Source: Dryomyza anilis (lineage: Eukaryota > Arthropoda > Insecta > Diptera > Dryomyzidae). From it: a stretch of 64,000 nucleotides of DNA. The stretch covers positions 37,860,688-37,924,687 of the forward strand of contig OX638135.1 in assembly GCA_951804985.1 (NCBI GenBank), given 5' to 3'. The translations under genes and the position numbers were made by a program. The notes beneath the pieces are model-generated. The model searched no databases, was not told the origin of the DNA, and worked only from the letters and a program-made list of their open reading frames with translations. Shown here in pieces: positions 37,185 through 50,120 of this stretch; position 1 is the stretch's first letter, and each line of letters starts with the position of its first letter.

Positions 37185-37907
37185 TGTTGTAAGTCAACAT
37201 AGTGGCTTTTGGTAAGTCACTATACGTTGATATTATAAACGTATCGTGACCTATTTACGCGATGACTATTTCATGCAGTTATCGTTACGTTGCAGTAAAG
37301 TGCAACGTAGGACATATGTGTCATAGTCAAGCAAGCCAATGAACTAGCAACAGTATGCGCGAAGCTGGGTAAAACCAGCAGCAGCATGATTGGCTAAGGG
37401 CCTTTTCCCTTACGGAAGCAAATAGTGAGTGGAATTTGCGCACGGCACTCTGCCGGAACATTTAGATTTGAAACGTGCCTTCTTATAATAGTTTAAGTGA
37501 GATTTTAAGTGAGTTGTAAATCAGTAGTTCAGTAGTAAACAATAATGTTAATATTAAAATATAACTTTAGAGTAAATAAAAGTATGTCTTATGCCCGTAA
37601 CTTCAACGAATAGATATCTACTGGTGCTTAGTTATCTACCGTGTAAGCAAAATTTCGTAACTTCAACGCATAGTTAAGGAGTAAAAACACCGGATAGGTT
37701 GGAGATATCTGTTAGTTACGAACACCAATAGATATCTACTCGTAGAAGTTACGGGCATTAAAAGAAAAGACTTGTTTGAAATATTTCGGTTAATAAAAAT
37801 GGAACTTCGACGTTGGACATTCTCTGGTAGGACATCATGGGTAATTATAAAAGGAACGTTGCGACATTTGGCTTCACGCCTAAGCAACGGACATTTTAAT
37901 TACATCA
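37185..37907 (+). repeat. A 3' LTR, unit 3, with MITE inside
   Basis: 723 bp: the standard 554 bp plus 169 bp of inserted sequence at 37592-37760. Followed by ATTG (37908-37911), the B LTR remainder (37912-38091) and the B gag start. Confidence 0.95.
37592..37757. mobile_element. 166-bp MITE, Harbinger-like
   Basis: Ends are perfect inverted repeats TGCCCGTAACTTC and GAAGTTACGGGCA, flanked by TTA on both sides (37589-37591 and 37758-37760). The other LTR copies have a single TTA here, so the insertion is clean. A 3-bp TWA duplication points to the PIF/Harbinger superfamily (family knowledge). It is non-coding. Inner ATAGATATCTACT repeats suggest a foldback structure. Confidence 0.85.
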
Positions 37908-38121
37908 ATTGTAGTAATAGAGCAGTGGTTATATGTGATTGTTATTAAGTTGTTATATAAGTAAATAAATTTAATTAATACTAGTTGAAATAATACTAGT
38001 TAAATCCAAATATTAGTGTGTTTTTATTTTGTACACAATCCAGCGATACGAACTCATATAACAGTTTTCCGTAGACTCAATTTTCGTAACATTGGTGTCA
38101 GAAGTGGGATTGTGATACAAA

Positions 38122-38604
38122 ATGGTTAAATTTGTAGTCGACCAGCTAAAGAAGGAGTTTTCGAATCGTGATCTTCCAACGATTGGTACGAAAGTAGACC
38201 TCTGCAGTAGACCTCTGCAGCCTGATGGAAGAATTTGCGGCCCCAGATATTGATATTGCACTGCGAAGTAGAAGTTGCAGCACCGACATCGAAAAATCTG
38301 GATACTGAGAAATCGCGCATTCTCAAGTTTTTGATATGAGCCAGTTGATCGGAGGTATGCAGCAACAGCTTCAGATAATGGCTCAAGAAAATTTCAAACG
38401 AGTTCAAAAAAATTCCAAACAATTTAAAGAATATTCCAACCAAATGGAACAGAAGCTTCTAGAAAATTCAAAACAATTTCAAGGAAATTCCAATCAGCTC
38501 AAAGCGGAACTTCTAGAGAATTCCAACAAACATCAAATAATAATGGAGGAAAAGATGCAGGAACATTCGAAGCAACTTATGAAAGTTTCTTATACACTCC
38601 ATGG
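38122..38604 (+). pseudogene. B gag 5' fragment in unit 3
   Basis: Same as in units 1 and 2 with one substitution (GTC to GAC near 38286). It ends at the third identical junction. Confidence 0.75.
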
Positions 38605-41600
38605 CAAAACAGTTTCAAAAAATAGAAGAATTATACGAGTTGTTAGAAAATACGTACTTAAAAGAAATTTCTTTAGATTCAGTACTAAAAGAGATTAAAA
38701 AAGCTTATCAAAATAGTAAAGAGAGTTTGAGAGCGTTTGGGAGACGATTAGATGAGTTGCAATCCATGGCTTTGGAAATTGCAAGTAAAAAATACAGTAA
38801 AAAGATAAGTGAAGATGACGTATTCAGTTTGGAATTACAGAGTTCAGTGTTGATCTCTTTTAAAGTAGGGGTGAGGGATCGAACGATAAAAGTTGTACTG
38901 TTGGGTAGTAAGTCAGAAACATTAGATACATTGTTGGAAGAAGCTTTAAATGTGCAGGCTCTTATGCAGCGAAGTCCAAGGTCGGAAGAGGATGAATATA
39001 ATTATATAGAAAAAACTAAATTAGAAAACACTCAGTCGGAAAATAAATTGCAACAAATAAATAATAATAAAAGTAACTATAAAAGGAGTGTTCCAACATG
39101 TTCATTTTGTAGTAAATTTGGGCATACTAGGGACGATTGTATTATTAGGAAAAATACGCCGTTCTGCTACGAATGTGGAGCTTATGGTCACGAATCTAAT
39201 TGGATATGTGCTAATAATAATATTGGCAATTTTGTTAATATGGATAATAAGATGTATAACGGGAAAAATAATACAAGTAATATGAAATATTCATGGAGGG
39301 ATACACAGGGGCATAAAATAGATAATTGCCACGCGAAAAGAAAATTTGAATCAGCAGGAAATAATAATTATAATCATGATACACAAGGGGCTCAGTCTAG
39401 GCCAGAAAACTGGAGACTCCATAATAATAGTAAGATAAGGCCGATAGAGTTAGGAATGGTGGATCGGACGTCGGAAGAGACTGTGGTTGAATTTACTACT
39501 CCATTAAATTTCCGTAGAACAGAGGAGACCAATGAATTAAAATATATATTAAAGGAAGAAGAAGGTGATCGCATAATATGCAGTGGACATGGAGATAGCT
39601 CGGTTTTAACTAATGTAAGTGACGTTTTCATTGAAGTACCTTGCGAGGCAGCTAAAAATGGAAGACTTATTTTACTTGTAGACTCAGGAGCTGATGCCAG
39701 TATAGTAAAAGAACATGCAATGACAAGTTTACCAGACTTTAACGAGAGTATACAAAAGGATTTAAAGGGAGCTTTTGGTGGGTGCGTTAGAACATTAGGT
39801 TCCACCAAAATCCAACATAGAAACATAAGGCGCTTAAGTTTAATGTTACACGCAGTGTCACTTGAACAAGGAGTACCAGCTGACGGAATAATCGGACGTG
39901 ACAATTTATGGAATCGATCTGTAATAAATGCGATAGACAAAACAATAACATTCTTTGATAAACATAAAAATCATATTATAAAACTACCCATGAAATCACA
40001 GACAGAAATACAGAATATTTTTTTTAATCAACAAATTAAAATTCAAGCGAGAACCGCAAAGATTGTATCATTACATTTAAAAACAAAAATTCCAATCGTA
40101 TTAATTCATAAACAGGAAATTTTTCCAGGAGTATATTTGGGCGAAAGCATATCGAATGTTAGCAAAAATAGAGTTTATGTTTCAGTTTTAAATGCTACAG
40201 AAAAAGAAATTATAATATACAGTACTTTTAAACCAAAATTTTCGAATTTTAATCAGTATAAAGAATCGGATACCAATAATTCTACAATAAACAGCATAAA
40301 TTCAGTAAATATTACAAACAGAATTAACAAATTATTAGAGGAAATTAAAATTGATGAGACTTTAAATAAAGACGAAATTACATCTTTACAAAATCTGTGT
40401 GTTTCTTATCATGATGTTTTTCATTTAGATGGCGATGAATTAACATACACGCCAGCGCTTAAACATGAAATAACTACACAGTGGAACCAAACGCCAATTA
40501 ATCAGAAACAATATAAGCTACCCCACACTCATAGGGAAGAAATTAATAGACAGGTAGGAAAAATGTTAGATGACGGCATTATATCGCCGAGTACCTCACC
40601 TTGGAATTCACCGTTATTGTTGGTACCAAAAAAGAGTGGTAAGGAAGGTAGCAAAAAATGGAGATTAGTAATAGATTTTCGTAAACTAAATGATGTAACA
40701 GTTAAACAAGTATTTCCGATTCCTCGGATAGACTAGATATTAGATCAGTTAGGACATAGTAGATATTTTTCAACCTTAGATTTAGCAAGCGGTTATCATC
40801 AGGTTTTAGTAGAAGAAAGAGATAAAGAAAAAACAGCTTTTAGTACAGGACTGGGTCATTTCGAATTTAACAGAATGCCATTTGGCTTAACAGGTGCACC
40901 AGCGACCTTCCAAAGAATAATGAACCACATATTAACAGGTTTACAGGGTATCGATTGCTTTGTTTACCTTGATGATATAGTGGTGTACGGAAAGAATTTA
41001 GCTGAACATGAGCTTAGGTTGAGTAGAGTATTGCAGAAATTAAGGGAACACAATTTAAAATTAAATACAGAAAAATGTCAGTTTTTACGTCGCGAAGTTA
41101 TATATTTAGGACATAAATGTTCGGAACTAGGGGCGCTGCCAGACCCCTCTAAGGTCGAATGCGTAAAAAATATTCCGGTGCCAAGAAATAAAAAAGAAGT
41201 ACAAGCGTTTTTGGGATTAATTAATTATTATAGAAAATTCATAGGCAATATGGCGAAACTATCATTACCAATTAATAATTTACTTAGGAAAGATGTTAAA
41301 TTCACATGGACTGACGATTGTCAAAATTCATTTATTAAACTCAAAGAATCAATAATTTCGCCACCAATTCTCGCATATCCAGACTTTACAAAACCTTTTT
41401 TACTTACAACGGATGCAAGTAACGAAGCAATAGGCGCAGTGTTATCGCAGGGCAACGTAGGGAGCGACCGACCAATCGCATTTGCTAGTAGGGCATTAAA
41501 TGGAGCAGAAAAAAATTACTCCACCATTGAAAGGGAATTTTTAGCTATAGTCTGGGCAACGAAAAATTTTAGAGCTTATCTTCTAGGACGACATTTTCAA

Positions 41601-42946
41601 ATTTATACAGATCATCAACCATTACGTAGCACAGCAAATCTCAAAGATCAGACATCAAGGTTAGCCCGTTTCAGGCATAAATTATCAGAATATGATTACG
41701 AAATATCTTACAAACCAGGTAAACAGAATTTGAACGCAGATGCTTTAAGTAGAATTCCACATCCAGAACCAGATATTACTGCGGTCCAAACACGGTCTAA
41801 GACCACACAGAATAAATTAGATAATCAAATTTCAAAAACCAAACAACAGACACCAAGAACGAATTAAACTCAAGTCTACTATTAACTGACCCAGAGGAAA
41901 TTAAAACTGTTATAAAAGACTTTCATGACTCAGCATTAGGGGGTCACCAGGGCGCCTTGAAAACATATTTCAGAATCAGAAAACAATTTAAGTGGAAAGG
42001 TATGCAGAAACAAATAAAAGATTACGTTAAGAATTGTCAAAAATGCCAAATAAATAAAAGTTCTAGGCTTACTAAAATGCCAATGTTTTTAACTGATACG
42101 CCTGTACGACCATTCGATAAAGTATACATGGATCTTGTAGGTATTTTGCCGGAAACTATATCTGGAAATAAATATATATTAACTTTTCAAGATGATTTTT
42201 CAAAATACATGTGCTGCGTAGCCATACCGGATGCAGAAGCAAACACAGTAGCAAAAGCATTTTACGACGAAATCATTACACGTCATAATATACCGAAAGT
42301 ATTAGTAACGGACAATGGTTCAAATTTTGTCTCAAAACTATTTTCAGATACTTGTAAATTATTAGGGATTAAAAAGTTACATATTACGCCATATCATCCA
42401 CAAGCTAATGGGTCTTTAGAAAAAAGCCATCGTCCGTTAGCAGAATATCTAAGGAATTTTTCAAAAGAAGATGGGTCAAACTGGGACCAATGGTTAAATT
42501 CAGCAATGCATGTGCACAATAACACAGTGCATATGTCCACGGGGCAAACTCCTTCCCGTACTTTATATGGGTACGACTTTGATATGCCAACAAATCTAAA
42601 GCGAAAATGTTCACCAGTATATAATACCGATGATTACAACAAGTTATTAAAATACCAAATTCAACGCACACACGAAATCGTGAGAGAGAATCAAGAAAAA
42701 GCAAAAGAAAAATCTAAACAAATCTATGATAGCACATTACACCCAAAAATATTTAGCGTAGGCGATAAAATTTTGTTAAAGAATCAGAATAGAAAGAATA
42801 AATTTTCACCTATTTGGGTAGGACCGTACGAGGTACTTTCGATAGTAAGTCCTGTAACGACAATGATTTCTATCAAAGGTAAAGGTAAAAAATTCCATAA
42901 CAACTTATTAAAAGCATACAATTTTGAAGAAAATATAACGATATAA
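38601..42946 (+). pseudogene. A gag-pol, unit 4, 5'-truncated
   Basis: The least damaged truncated copy: only the shared RT stop (TAG 40734-40736) and the shared pre-integrase frameshift (after 41867) interrupt it. RT connection, RNase H (40875-41867) and integrase (to 42946) are open. The terminal residue codon changed from Lys to Ile just before the stop. Confidence 0.9.
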
Positions 42947-45508
42947 ATAACGTGACAAACAGTTCATGATGATCATAATACATAATGTAGATCATGTTAA
43001 AAGCATAATACTGCAAACAATGGTGAATGGAATAAATTACGCATATATAAGATTTTTTTTTTTGGAATAGGTGTTTAATATTACTGAAATAAATTAGTGC
43101 ATGAGGAAATAGCTATGTATTAATTTTAAAGGTGACTAGCATTGAATCATGTACTAACAAATGTTTTATAAGGAAAATAGATAAAGGAGTAAAGTAATTT
43201 AAGATATTATGAGTAAGAAAATATCAAAGGTTAATAACAGTTAATAATGAATAAGGTGATAAGCATGAGTATATTAGATGAGCTATAAAATTGTAAAATA
43301 GAATTTAAATTGTCACTACAATTGAGATAGGTCAGTACCTCAATGGCATTGAACCAAACGATATGAACCACTGCACTAATGCAAATGAAATGAGATACGT
43401 TATTTTGTATGTTATAATGTATACTGAAAAAAAAAAATAAGAAAAAAGACGAAAATTAATATGAATATGAAAGATAATAATAAACGGATAGCATGTGCGA
43501 GATGGTGTGGAGAGGAGTCAAGGGAAAGTGCATAGTAGCCCAATGGGTTTAAATATAATGCATACCAAGAGTAATGCGGAGTAGGGAGTAAAAAATGAAT
43601 TATAAGAACATGATTAAATTCGGAAATTAGTGCACGAATAAATAGCTAAATATTACTTATTGAAAATGACTAGCATTGATTCCTAATGAATTTGTATAAA
43701 GAATAATTAGGTTATAACAATAGTAGACACTAAAGATTTTAAAAGTATAAATAAACATGTAGTAAAATAATAGTAACTTACACACACATATATAAAATAT
43801 ACACGTAATTCAATATTCTAATATAAGATAACGTAAATGGAAATAAGTTATAGAGGATGTTAAAAATAAATTATGTATACAATTTAAAGATTTTATAATG
43901 TAAAGTAATAATAGTATTTAGTTAATGATCCTGGTTCTGGAAATGGACAAGACGTACACGAAGAGACGAAGAAGTAACAAATAGACGAAGGGAAAACGAA
44001 GAATTACAAAATAGAGAAATACAATTCAGGAGCGTCAACGATGATCGTTTAGTTTTGTTGGGAAAAGGTCTGAAATGGTAATGTTATGTAATGACATATG
44101 AAACAACATGTGAGAGTTATGGTGCGGACGACAACAATTGGACGTCAATCAGATGATTTATTAAGAGAAAGAAGGAACTACACTATAAATATGGAGGTAG
44201 AAATTTGACAAATATGCAAAGTTGCGACTATTGTACCATAATGAGACAACAACATTTTACATCTTTACATACATATAATTAAAAAAAAAAATGTCAATTT
44301 TATAGCACAAAACAACACTCTAATATTATAAGTTGAAGGAGATTTTTCATATACACTTAATTAGCTGTGAATGCGAACCTGTACTAAAACAACAAAGTCA
44401 AATGAACACGACAACATCAATGTATAATTAAAAGATACTAATTCCTGATCGATAGAAGAACTCGCTAGAGGAAGACAAGTTATAATAAGATCCAGAAATA
44501 TACGATTACAAAATTATCCATTTTAAAATCCGCTCTCAACAAATTACGATTTACTTGGCAGAAAAACAAAGCAATATCGAAGACGAAAAAATTAAATAAT
44601 ATCGACGACAAGAAGTTTTCAAGCAATTAACATCAAGACGAAGAACATCAGCTATTGTCCATTCTATACAGGGAAGGTGAGAAGAAATCGAGAGTTGAAA
44701 TGCAGCCAACATAATATACACGAGTAACAGAACCAGCGATCGCAGCAGTTTATGACATGTTAATGTTATTAAAATATTATAAATATGTAAAAGAATATGA
44801 ATGTAAGTTGAAGTGGAAATATAGTAAAGTTAAAGTAAAATTAAGAAAATTAAAGTAAAATGAGAACAAATTAAAATTACAAAAAAGTAACAATAAATTT
44901 GATTAAATAAAAGTAAAGTAAACTAGAGAAAAATAAGGAAAAATGGACGTAGAATATAGTAAAAGTAAAAGTGAACAAATATTAAAAACTTCAACAATAT
45001 AAATAAGAAAGAAAGTTAAAGAAATATTATTTAAAGAAAAGTATAATAATAAATTACTAAGAAAAAGAATATTCCACAAGAATAACTTTAAATATTCAAA
45101 TTTAAAAATCGCAAAATATTTCCAAGTTAAAGTAAACAATTCGTTGCAAAAAATTAAGCATAATGTCTGATATGTATAATTAAAAAGAACAACTGAACAA
45201 CACAAAACGCAGCAAGTGCAAAGCGGTAACCTGATCAACTACTGTTTTGTCAACTGCAACGTTCTGTGCATTGTAACTGTTGTTTAGTAATTAGGTTATT
45301 AACCTCCAAATACATTATATTTTCAAATAATATAGTATGTCGTTGCCCATTAAAATAATATTGATGAAACAAGAAAAAACTATTATTAAGTTTATTTATA
45401 TACATTTTTTTATAGTAGTAATGCTTTATATGATGATATTAATGATGTAAAAGAAAAAACTATTATTCATTTTAATAATAATTTTTTCTTAAAATAAGGG
45501 TGGAGGTA
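42947..45508 (+). other. A non-coding 3' region, unit 4
   Basis: Same organisation as in units 1-3, with both hairpin motifs, the pre-LTR hairpin and the polypurine tract. Confidence 0.75.
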
Positions 45509-46062
45509 TGTTGTAAGTCAACATAGTGGCTTTTGGTAAGTCACTATACGTTGATATTATAAACGTATCGTGACCTATTTACGCGATGACTATTTCATGC
45601 AGTTATCGTTACGTTGCAGTAAAGTGCAACGTAGGACATATGTGTCATAGTCAAGCAAGCCAATGAACTAGCAACAGTATGCGCGAAGCTGGGTAAAACC
45701 AGCAGCAGCATGATTGGCTAAGGGCCTTTTCCCTTACGGAAGCAAATAGTGAGTGGAATTTGCGCACGGCACTCTGCCGGAACATTTAGATTTGAAACGT
45801 GCCTTCTTATAATAGTTTAAGTGAGATTTTAAGTGAGTTGTAAATCAGTAGTTCAGTAGTAAACAATAATGTTAATATTAAAATATAACTTTAGAGTAAA
45901 TAAAAGTATGTCTTAAAAGAAAAGACTTGTTTGAAATATTTCGGTTAATAAAAATGGAACTTCGACGTTGGACATTCTCTGGTAGGACATCATGGGTAAT
46001 TATAAAAGGAACGTTGCGACATTTGGCTTCACGCCTAAGCAACGGACATTTTAATTACATCA
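45509..46062 (+). repeat. A 3' LTR, unit 4
   Basis: 554 bp without the MITE. Followed by ATTG (46063-46066) and the B LTR remainder (46067-46246). Confidence 0.95.
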
Positions 46063-46276
46063 ATTGTAGTAATAGAGCAGTGGTTATATGTGATTGTTAT
46101 TAAGTTGTTATATAAGTAAATAAATTTAATTAATACTAGTTGAAATAATACTAGTTAAATCCAAATATTAGTGTGTTTTTATTTTGTACACAATCCAGCG
46201 ATACGAACTCATATAACAGTTTTCCGTAGACTCAATTTTCGTAACATTGGTGTCAGAAGTGGGATTGTGATACAAA

Positions 46277-47530
46277 ATGGTTAAATTTGTAGTCGACCAG
46301 CTAAAGAAGGAGTTTTCGAATCGTGATCTTCCAACGATTGGTACGAAAGTAGACCTCTGCAGTAGACCTCTGCAGCCTGATGGAAGAATTTGCGGCCCCA
46401 GATATTGATATTGCACTGCGAAGTAGAAGTTGCAGCACCGTCATCGAAAAATCTGGATACTGAGAAATCGCGCATTCTCAAGTTTTTGATATGAGCCAGT
46501 TGATCGGAGGTATGCAGCAACAGCTTCAGATAATGGCTCAAGAAAATTTCAAACGAGTTCAAAAAAATTCCAAACAATTTAAAGAATATTCCAACCAAAT
46601 GGAACAGAAGCTTCTAGAAAATTCAAAACAATTTCAAGGAAATTCCAATCAGCTCAAAGCGGAACTTCTAGAGAATTCCAACAAACATCAAATAATAATG
46701 GAGGAAAAGATGCAGGAACATTCGAAGCAACTTATGAAAGTTCCTTATACACTCCATGGCAAAGTAAATCAACTTGAAGTGCATATGAATGATGTTGATG
46801 ATAAAATTCAAAGATTGGAAAATGGCTTCGAAAAAAAATCAAGAAAATGCAAGAATATTTCGGTGCGTTACAGCTAAGTGGACCCTCACTGCAAGTTACT
46901 AGTGGTACAAAGCTTAAATCGCTAACGTACGATAGACCACAGCGTTCAATATTTTCGATGCAATTTGAAACCACGGCTGTAAATAATCGATGAAACAATG
47001 AAGACAGCATAGCAGCGCTTATTGTGGCCTTGAAAGGAGGTGCAGCCGAAGTATTGCAGACTGTTCCAGAAAGAGATCGAAACAGTTATTTAGCGGAACA
47101 AAAGGGTCGAATGCAAAGAAATGGTGAAACATTGCAGGCGTATGCAGCGGACGTCGAGAGGCTTGCGCATTTGTCGTATGCAGATTCAACAGGCGATTTC
47201 ATAAAAAAGTGCAAGATAGATGAGTTCGTTGATGGCATACGCGATCAGGAGAAAAGACGTGCAACAGTGACTGCACCCAAGGAAACATTTACGGAAACGG
47301 TTACCACAGCTCTAACACAGGAGACGGCAAATGCGATGTGCCGACCGTCTCCAAAGGCCCGTAAAATTGATTTGGAGAGCGATGACTTATTTCAAGTAGT
47401 GTGCCAAGCGGTAAAAACAGGCAATAAATCACACATAAAACACAGCTGCCAACTGTGATACCCAATTCAAAGGTAAATGCTACTATTGTGATACATATGG
47501 CCATATGGCAATCAATATGTAAATGAACCC
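46277..47530 (+). pseudogene. B gag, most complete copy
   Basis: SAP-like start, the 13-bp frame-shifting duplication, then the coiled coil from 46491 that here continues as VNQLEVHMNDVDDKIQRLE. Frameshifts follow near 46850 and 46935, and a stop at about 46993. The capsid-type domain resumes at 47024 (ALKGGAAEVLQTVPERD, LQAYAADVERLAHLSY) with an internal loss of roughly 20 residues compared with B'. The zinc knuckle is reduced to CYYC..YGHMA near 47475 and then stops. Clearly non-functional. Confidence 0.75.
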
Positions 47531-47798
47531 AGGTATGAAGAAAGACAGGATCATGTATAAGACAATATCGGTGTATATTTGTTGAAAAGGGTCAAAAGGA
47601 TGGCAGAACTTCCATTGTAAAACATAGAATAGACACTGGGGATTCTAAGCCAATTCGCCAAGCACCAAGAAAAGTACCACTTGCAAAAAGAGACGAAGTT
47701 TCACAAGTGGTGTGATGGAACAATATGAGAGTCCATGGAGTTCACCAGTAGTATTGGTCAAAAAGAAGGACGATAGTACTCGGTTCTGCGTTGATTAC
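47531..47798 (+). pseudogene. B pol, RT N-terminal remnant
   Basis: Fragments in shifting frames: VKHRIDTGDSKPIRQAPRKV, ESPWSSPVVLVKKKD and FCVDY, the start of a gypsy-type RT. A frameshift lies near 47712. The frame is cut at GCGTTGATTAC by the LINE and resumes at 50461. Protease is missing or unrecognisable. Confidence 0.75.
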
Positions 47799-47802
47799 TT
47801 AC

Positions 47803-48259
47803 TTACTTACTTAAATGGCCCTTACAACCGTGGGTCGGTTTTGGCTGCTGAGATGAAGCCGCGCCAGTCCGATCTGCTTTGCGCGCGATGACGCCAGTTA
47901 GAAATACCAAGCGTTGCCAGGATGTCCTCAACTTGGTCTTTCCAACGCAGATTTGGACGCTTCTTCTACGCTGTCCACCTTCGAGTTTCGATTCAAGCAC
48001 CTTCTTGGCTGGAGTGTTTTCATCCATTCGTTCGACATGACCTAGCCAGCGAAGCCGCTGGATCTTGATGCGCTTGACTATGTCAATGTCGTTGAATAAC
48101 TCATACAGCTCGTGGTTCATCTTGATTCTATACTCGTTGGCAAAGCAGATAGGGCCAATGATTTTACGGATAATCTTTCTCTCGAACGCTCCCACTACTC
48201 TCTCATCGATAGAGGCCAGCGTCCATGTTTCTGCACCATAAAGTAGGACGGGCATGTTG
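47803..48259 (-). pseudogene. LINE C-terminal region
   Basis: An open frame with LLYGAETWTLASIDER, RRLRWLGHVERMD-like (here RLRWLGHVERMDEN) and AKKVLESKLEG, the conserved C-terminal segment after RT in RTE-like and related LINEs. It ends with the TAAG tail. Confidence 0.8.
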
Positions 48260-49222
48260 AGTAACTTGTAGCAGCTCGAACTATTTTCTCCATCGATAAG
48301 TTAAAAAAGTCGCACGATAGGGAGTCACCCTGTCTGAAACCTCGTTCGGTATGAAATGGCTCGGAGAGGTCTTTTCCTATTCTCACTGAGCAACGTGTGT
48401 TCCAGGTCTGAAGCCGAACTGATAAGGTCCAATCAGTCTGTTGGCGTTGGGCTTCAGTCTTACACATAATACGCTCGTTAGAACCTTGTATTCGATATTG
48501 AGTAGGCTGATCCCACGGTTGTTGGCGCAAATAGTGGGATCCCCTTTCTTAAGGATTGGGCAGAGTACACTGAGGTTCCAGTCACTTGGCATGCTTTTAT
48601 CCGACCATATTCTGCTTACGAGCTCGTGCATGCTCTCTTCGCCTCCAGTCTTAAACAATTCAGCAGGCAGGCCAGCGACACCTGCAGCTTTGTGTTTTTT
48701 CAGCCGAGCAATGGCTGTTCTGACCTCGTCATGGTAGGGTGGCGGAATCTCAACGTCGTCATCAAGTACTGGAGTTGCCGGGTTTACTTCTCTATCGGTG
48801 GAATTGCGGTCATCATCACCGGTCAGCAGTTTAGAGAAGTGATCCCTCCATATTTTCAGTGTGCTCTGGATATCTGTCACTAGATTTCCGTTCTCATCTT
48901 TACAAGAAGAGGCTCCGGATTTTGAACCTCCGGCTAGGCGTCTTATTTTCTCGAAGAATTTTCGAGCCTCATTCCTGTCCCTATGCATCTCAATCTCCTC
49001 ACACTCACGTCTTTCTGCCTCGCATTTTTTACGCCTGAAAAGACGTCTCTCTTCCCTCCTCTTATCTTTGTATCGCTCCTTCGCAGCTCGCGTAGCTACT
49101 GACTGCAGGGTGGATTTGTACGCAGCGTCTTTCTCTGCAGTGGCCGCGCGACACTCTTGGTCATACCACTGATTCCTTAGGGGGCGTTGGAATCCAAACA
49201 CCTCTTCGGCAGCCGTACGCAT
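48260..49222 (-). pseudogene. LINE reverse transcriptase, missing YADD region
   Basis: A Lys/Arg/Glu-rich linker leads to RT with KKHKAAGVAGLPAELFK, LCPILKKGDPTICANNRGI and PYQFGFRPG, open over 48383-49222. In a second frame it continues with FHTERGFRQGDSLSCDFFN and MEKIVRAA, then passes straight to the C-terminal VLLYGAETW segment. The piece with the YADD catalytic motif, present in the copy at 63637-64000, is absent. The part between GFRPG and the GFRQGD motif is also shortened. Inactive. Confidence 0.8.
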
Positions 49223-49347
49223 AGAGCAGGAGATATGATTCCACTGCGCGCTTATATCATCGAGAGGAGGAGTGCTTTGTCTAAGCAGGTGTGAGAGTCG
49301 AGTGGAAAAGGCTTTCGTTGTCTGTTGTGATTGCAGCTTTCTGACGT

Positions 49348-50120
49348 CTAGCTTTCTCTGCGTTTGGTTCCGTCGTTCTTCGCAGCGCTTAAGCGTGTGT
49401 GGACCTTGGCTGCTACAAGATAATGATCCGAGTCCATATTGGCACCTCGGATAGTGCGTACGTCCATCACGCTCGAAGCGTGCCTTCCGCCAATCACAAT
49501 GTGATCAATTTGGTTTCGAGTTTTTTGATCGGGCGACAGCCATGTGGCCTTGTGGATATCGAAATGTTCGAATCTAGTGCTACTAACTACCATGTTTCGT
49601 GCTGCGGCGACGTCGATTAGCCTCGTTCCGTTATCGGAAGTGTTGGCATGGAGGCTAAACTTCTCAATTGTGGGACAATAGATGGCTTCTCTACCCACCT
49701 TGGCGTTAAAATCGTCTAGCACGATTTTGATATCGTGGCGGGGGCAGCGCTCGTATGCGTTGTCTAGGCGCTCGTGGAAGCGCTCTTTTGTCTCGTCATC
49801 TTTCTCGTTCGTCGGAGCGTGTGCACAAATTAGGCTGATGTGGAAATATTTAGCCTTGATGCGGATTATTGCCAGCCTTTCGTCCACGGGCGTGAACCTA
49901 TAGGCAAGGTGGCGGAGTCTCTTGCCGACCACAAATCCACATCCAAATTCGTGTGTCTCCGCATGGCAGCTGTAGCAGATATCACAGGACGCTTGTTTCG
50001 AACAGCCCTCTCCCGTCCATCGCATCTCCCGGATAGCGGTGATGTCAGCCTTATATTTTTCGAGGACATCTGCCAGCTGGGTAAAGGCACCTTCCCTACA
50101 GGTGCATATCCGTAAATCAT
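49348..50120 (-). pseudogene. LINE endonuclease domain
   Basis: The frame at 49348-50025 carries an endonuclease/exonuclease/phosphatase fold: the ERLAIIRIKAKY strand, CAHAPTNEKDDETK, LDDFNAKVG (the GDFN motif with Gly changed to Asp), RNQIDHIVIGG and a terminal SDHYLVAAKV with the catalytic His. The upstream part (GAFTQLADVL region) is in other frames near 50030-50120. This domain would nick target DNA. Confidence 0.8.

Larger units (their letters stand above)
30345..38604 (+). repeat. Tandem unit 3 (8260 bp)
   Basis: Longer than its sisters because a 166-bp MITE plus 3-bp duplication sits in its LTR, partly offset by the 63-bp integrase deletion. Same junctions at both ends. Confidence 0.92.
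38605..46759 (+). repeat. Tandem unit 4 (8155 bp)
   Basis: The last unit. At 46760 the sequence does not return to A gag but continues into the original B gag (CAAAGTAAATCAAC), which fixes the right edge of the array. Confidence 0.92.

Noticed and set aside
22202..38604. A chimeric A/B retrotransposon made by template switching and inserted three times
   Set aside because: Each junction is followed by the same ATTG and B LTR remainder and there are no separate target duplications. The units are perfectly head to tail, so a genomic tandem duplication explains them better.
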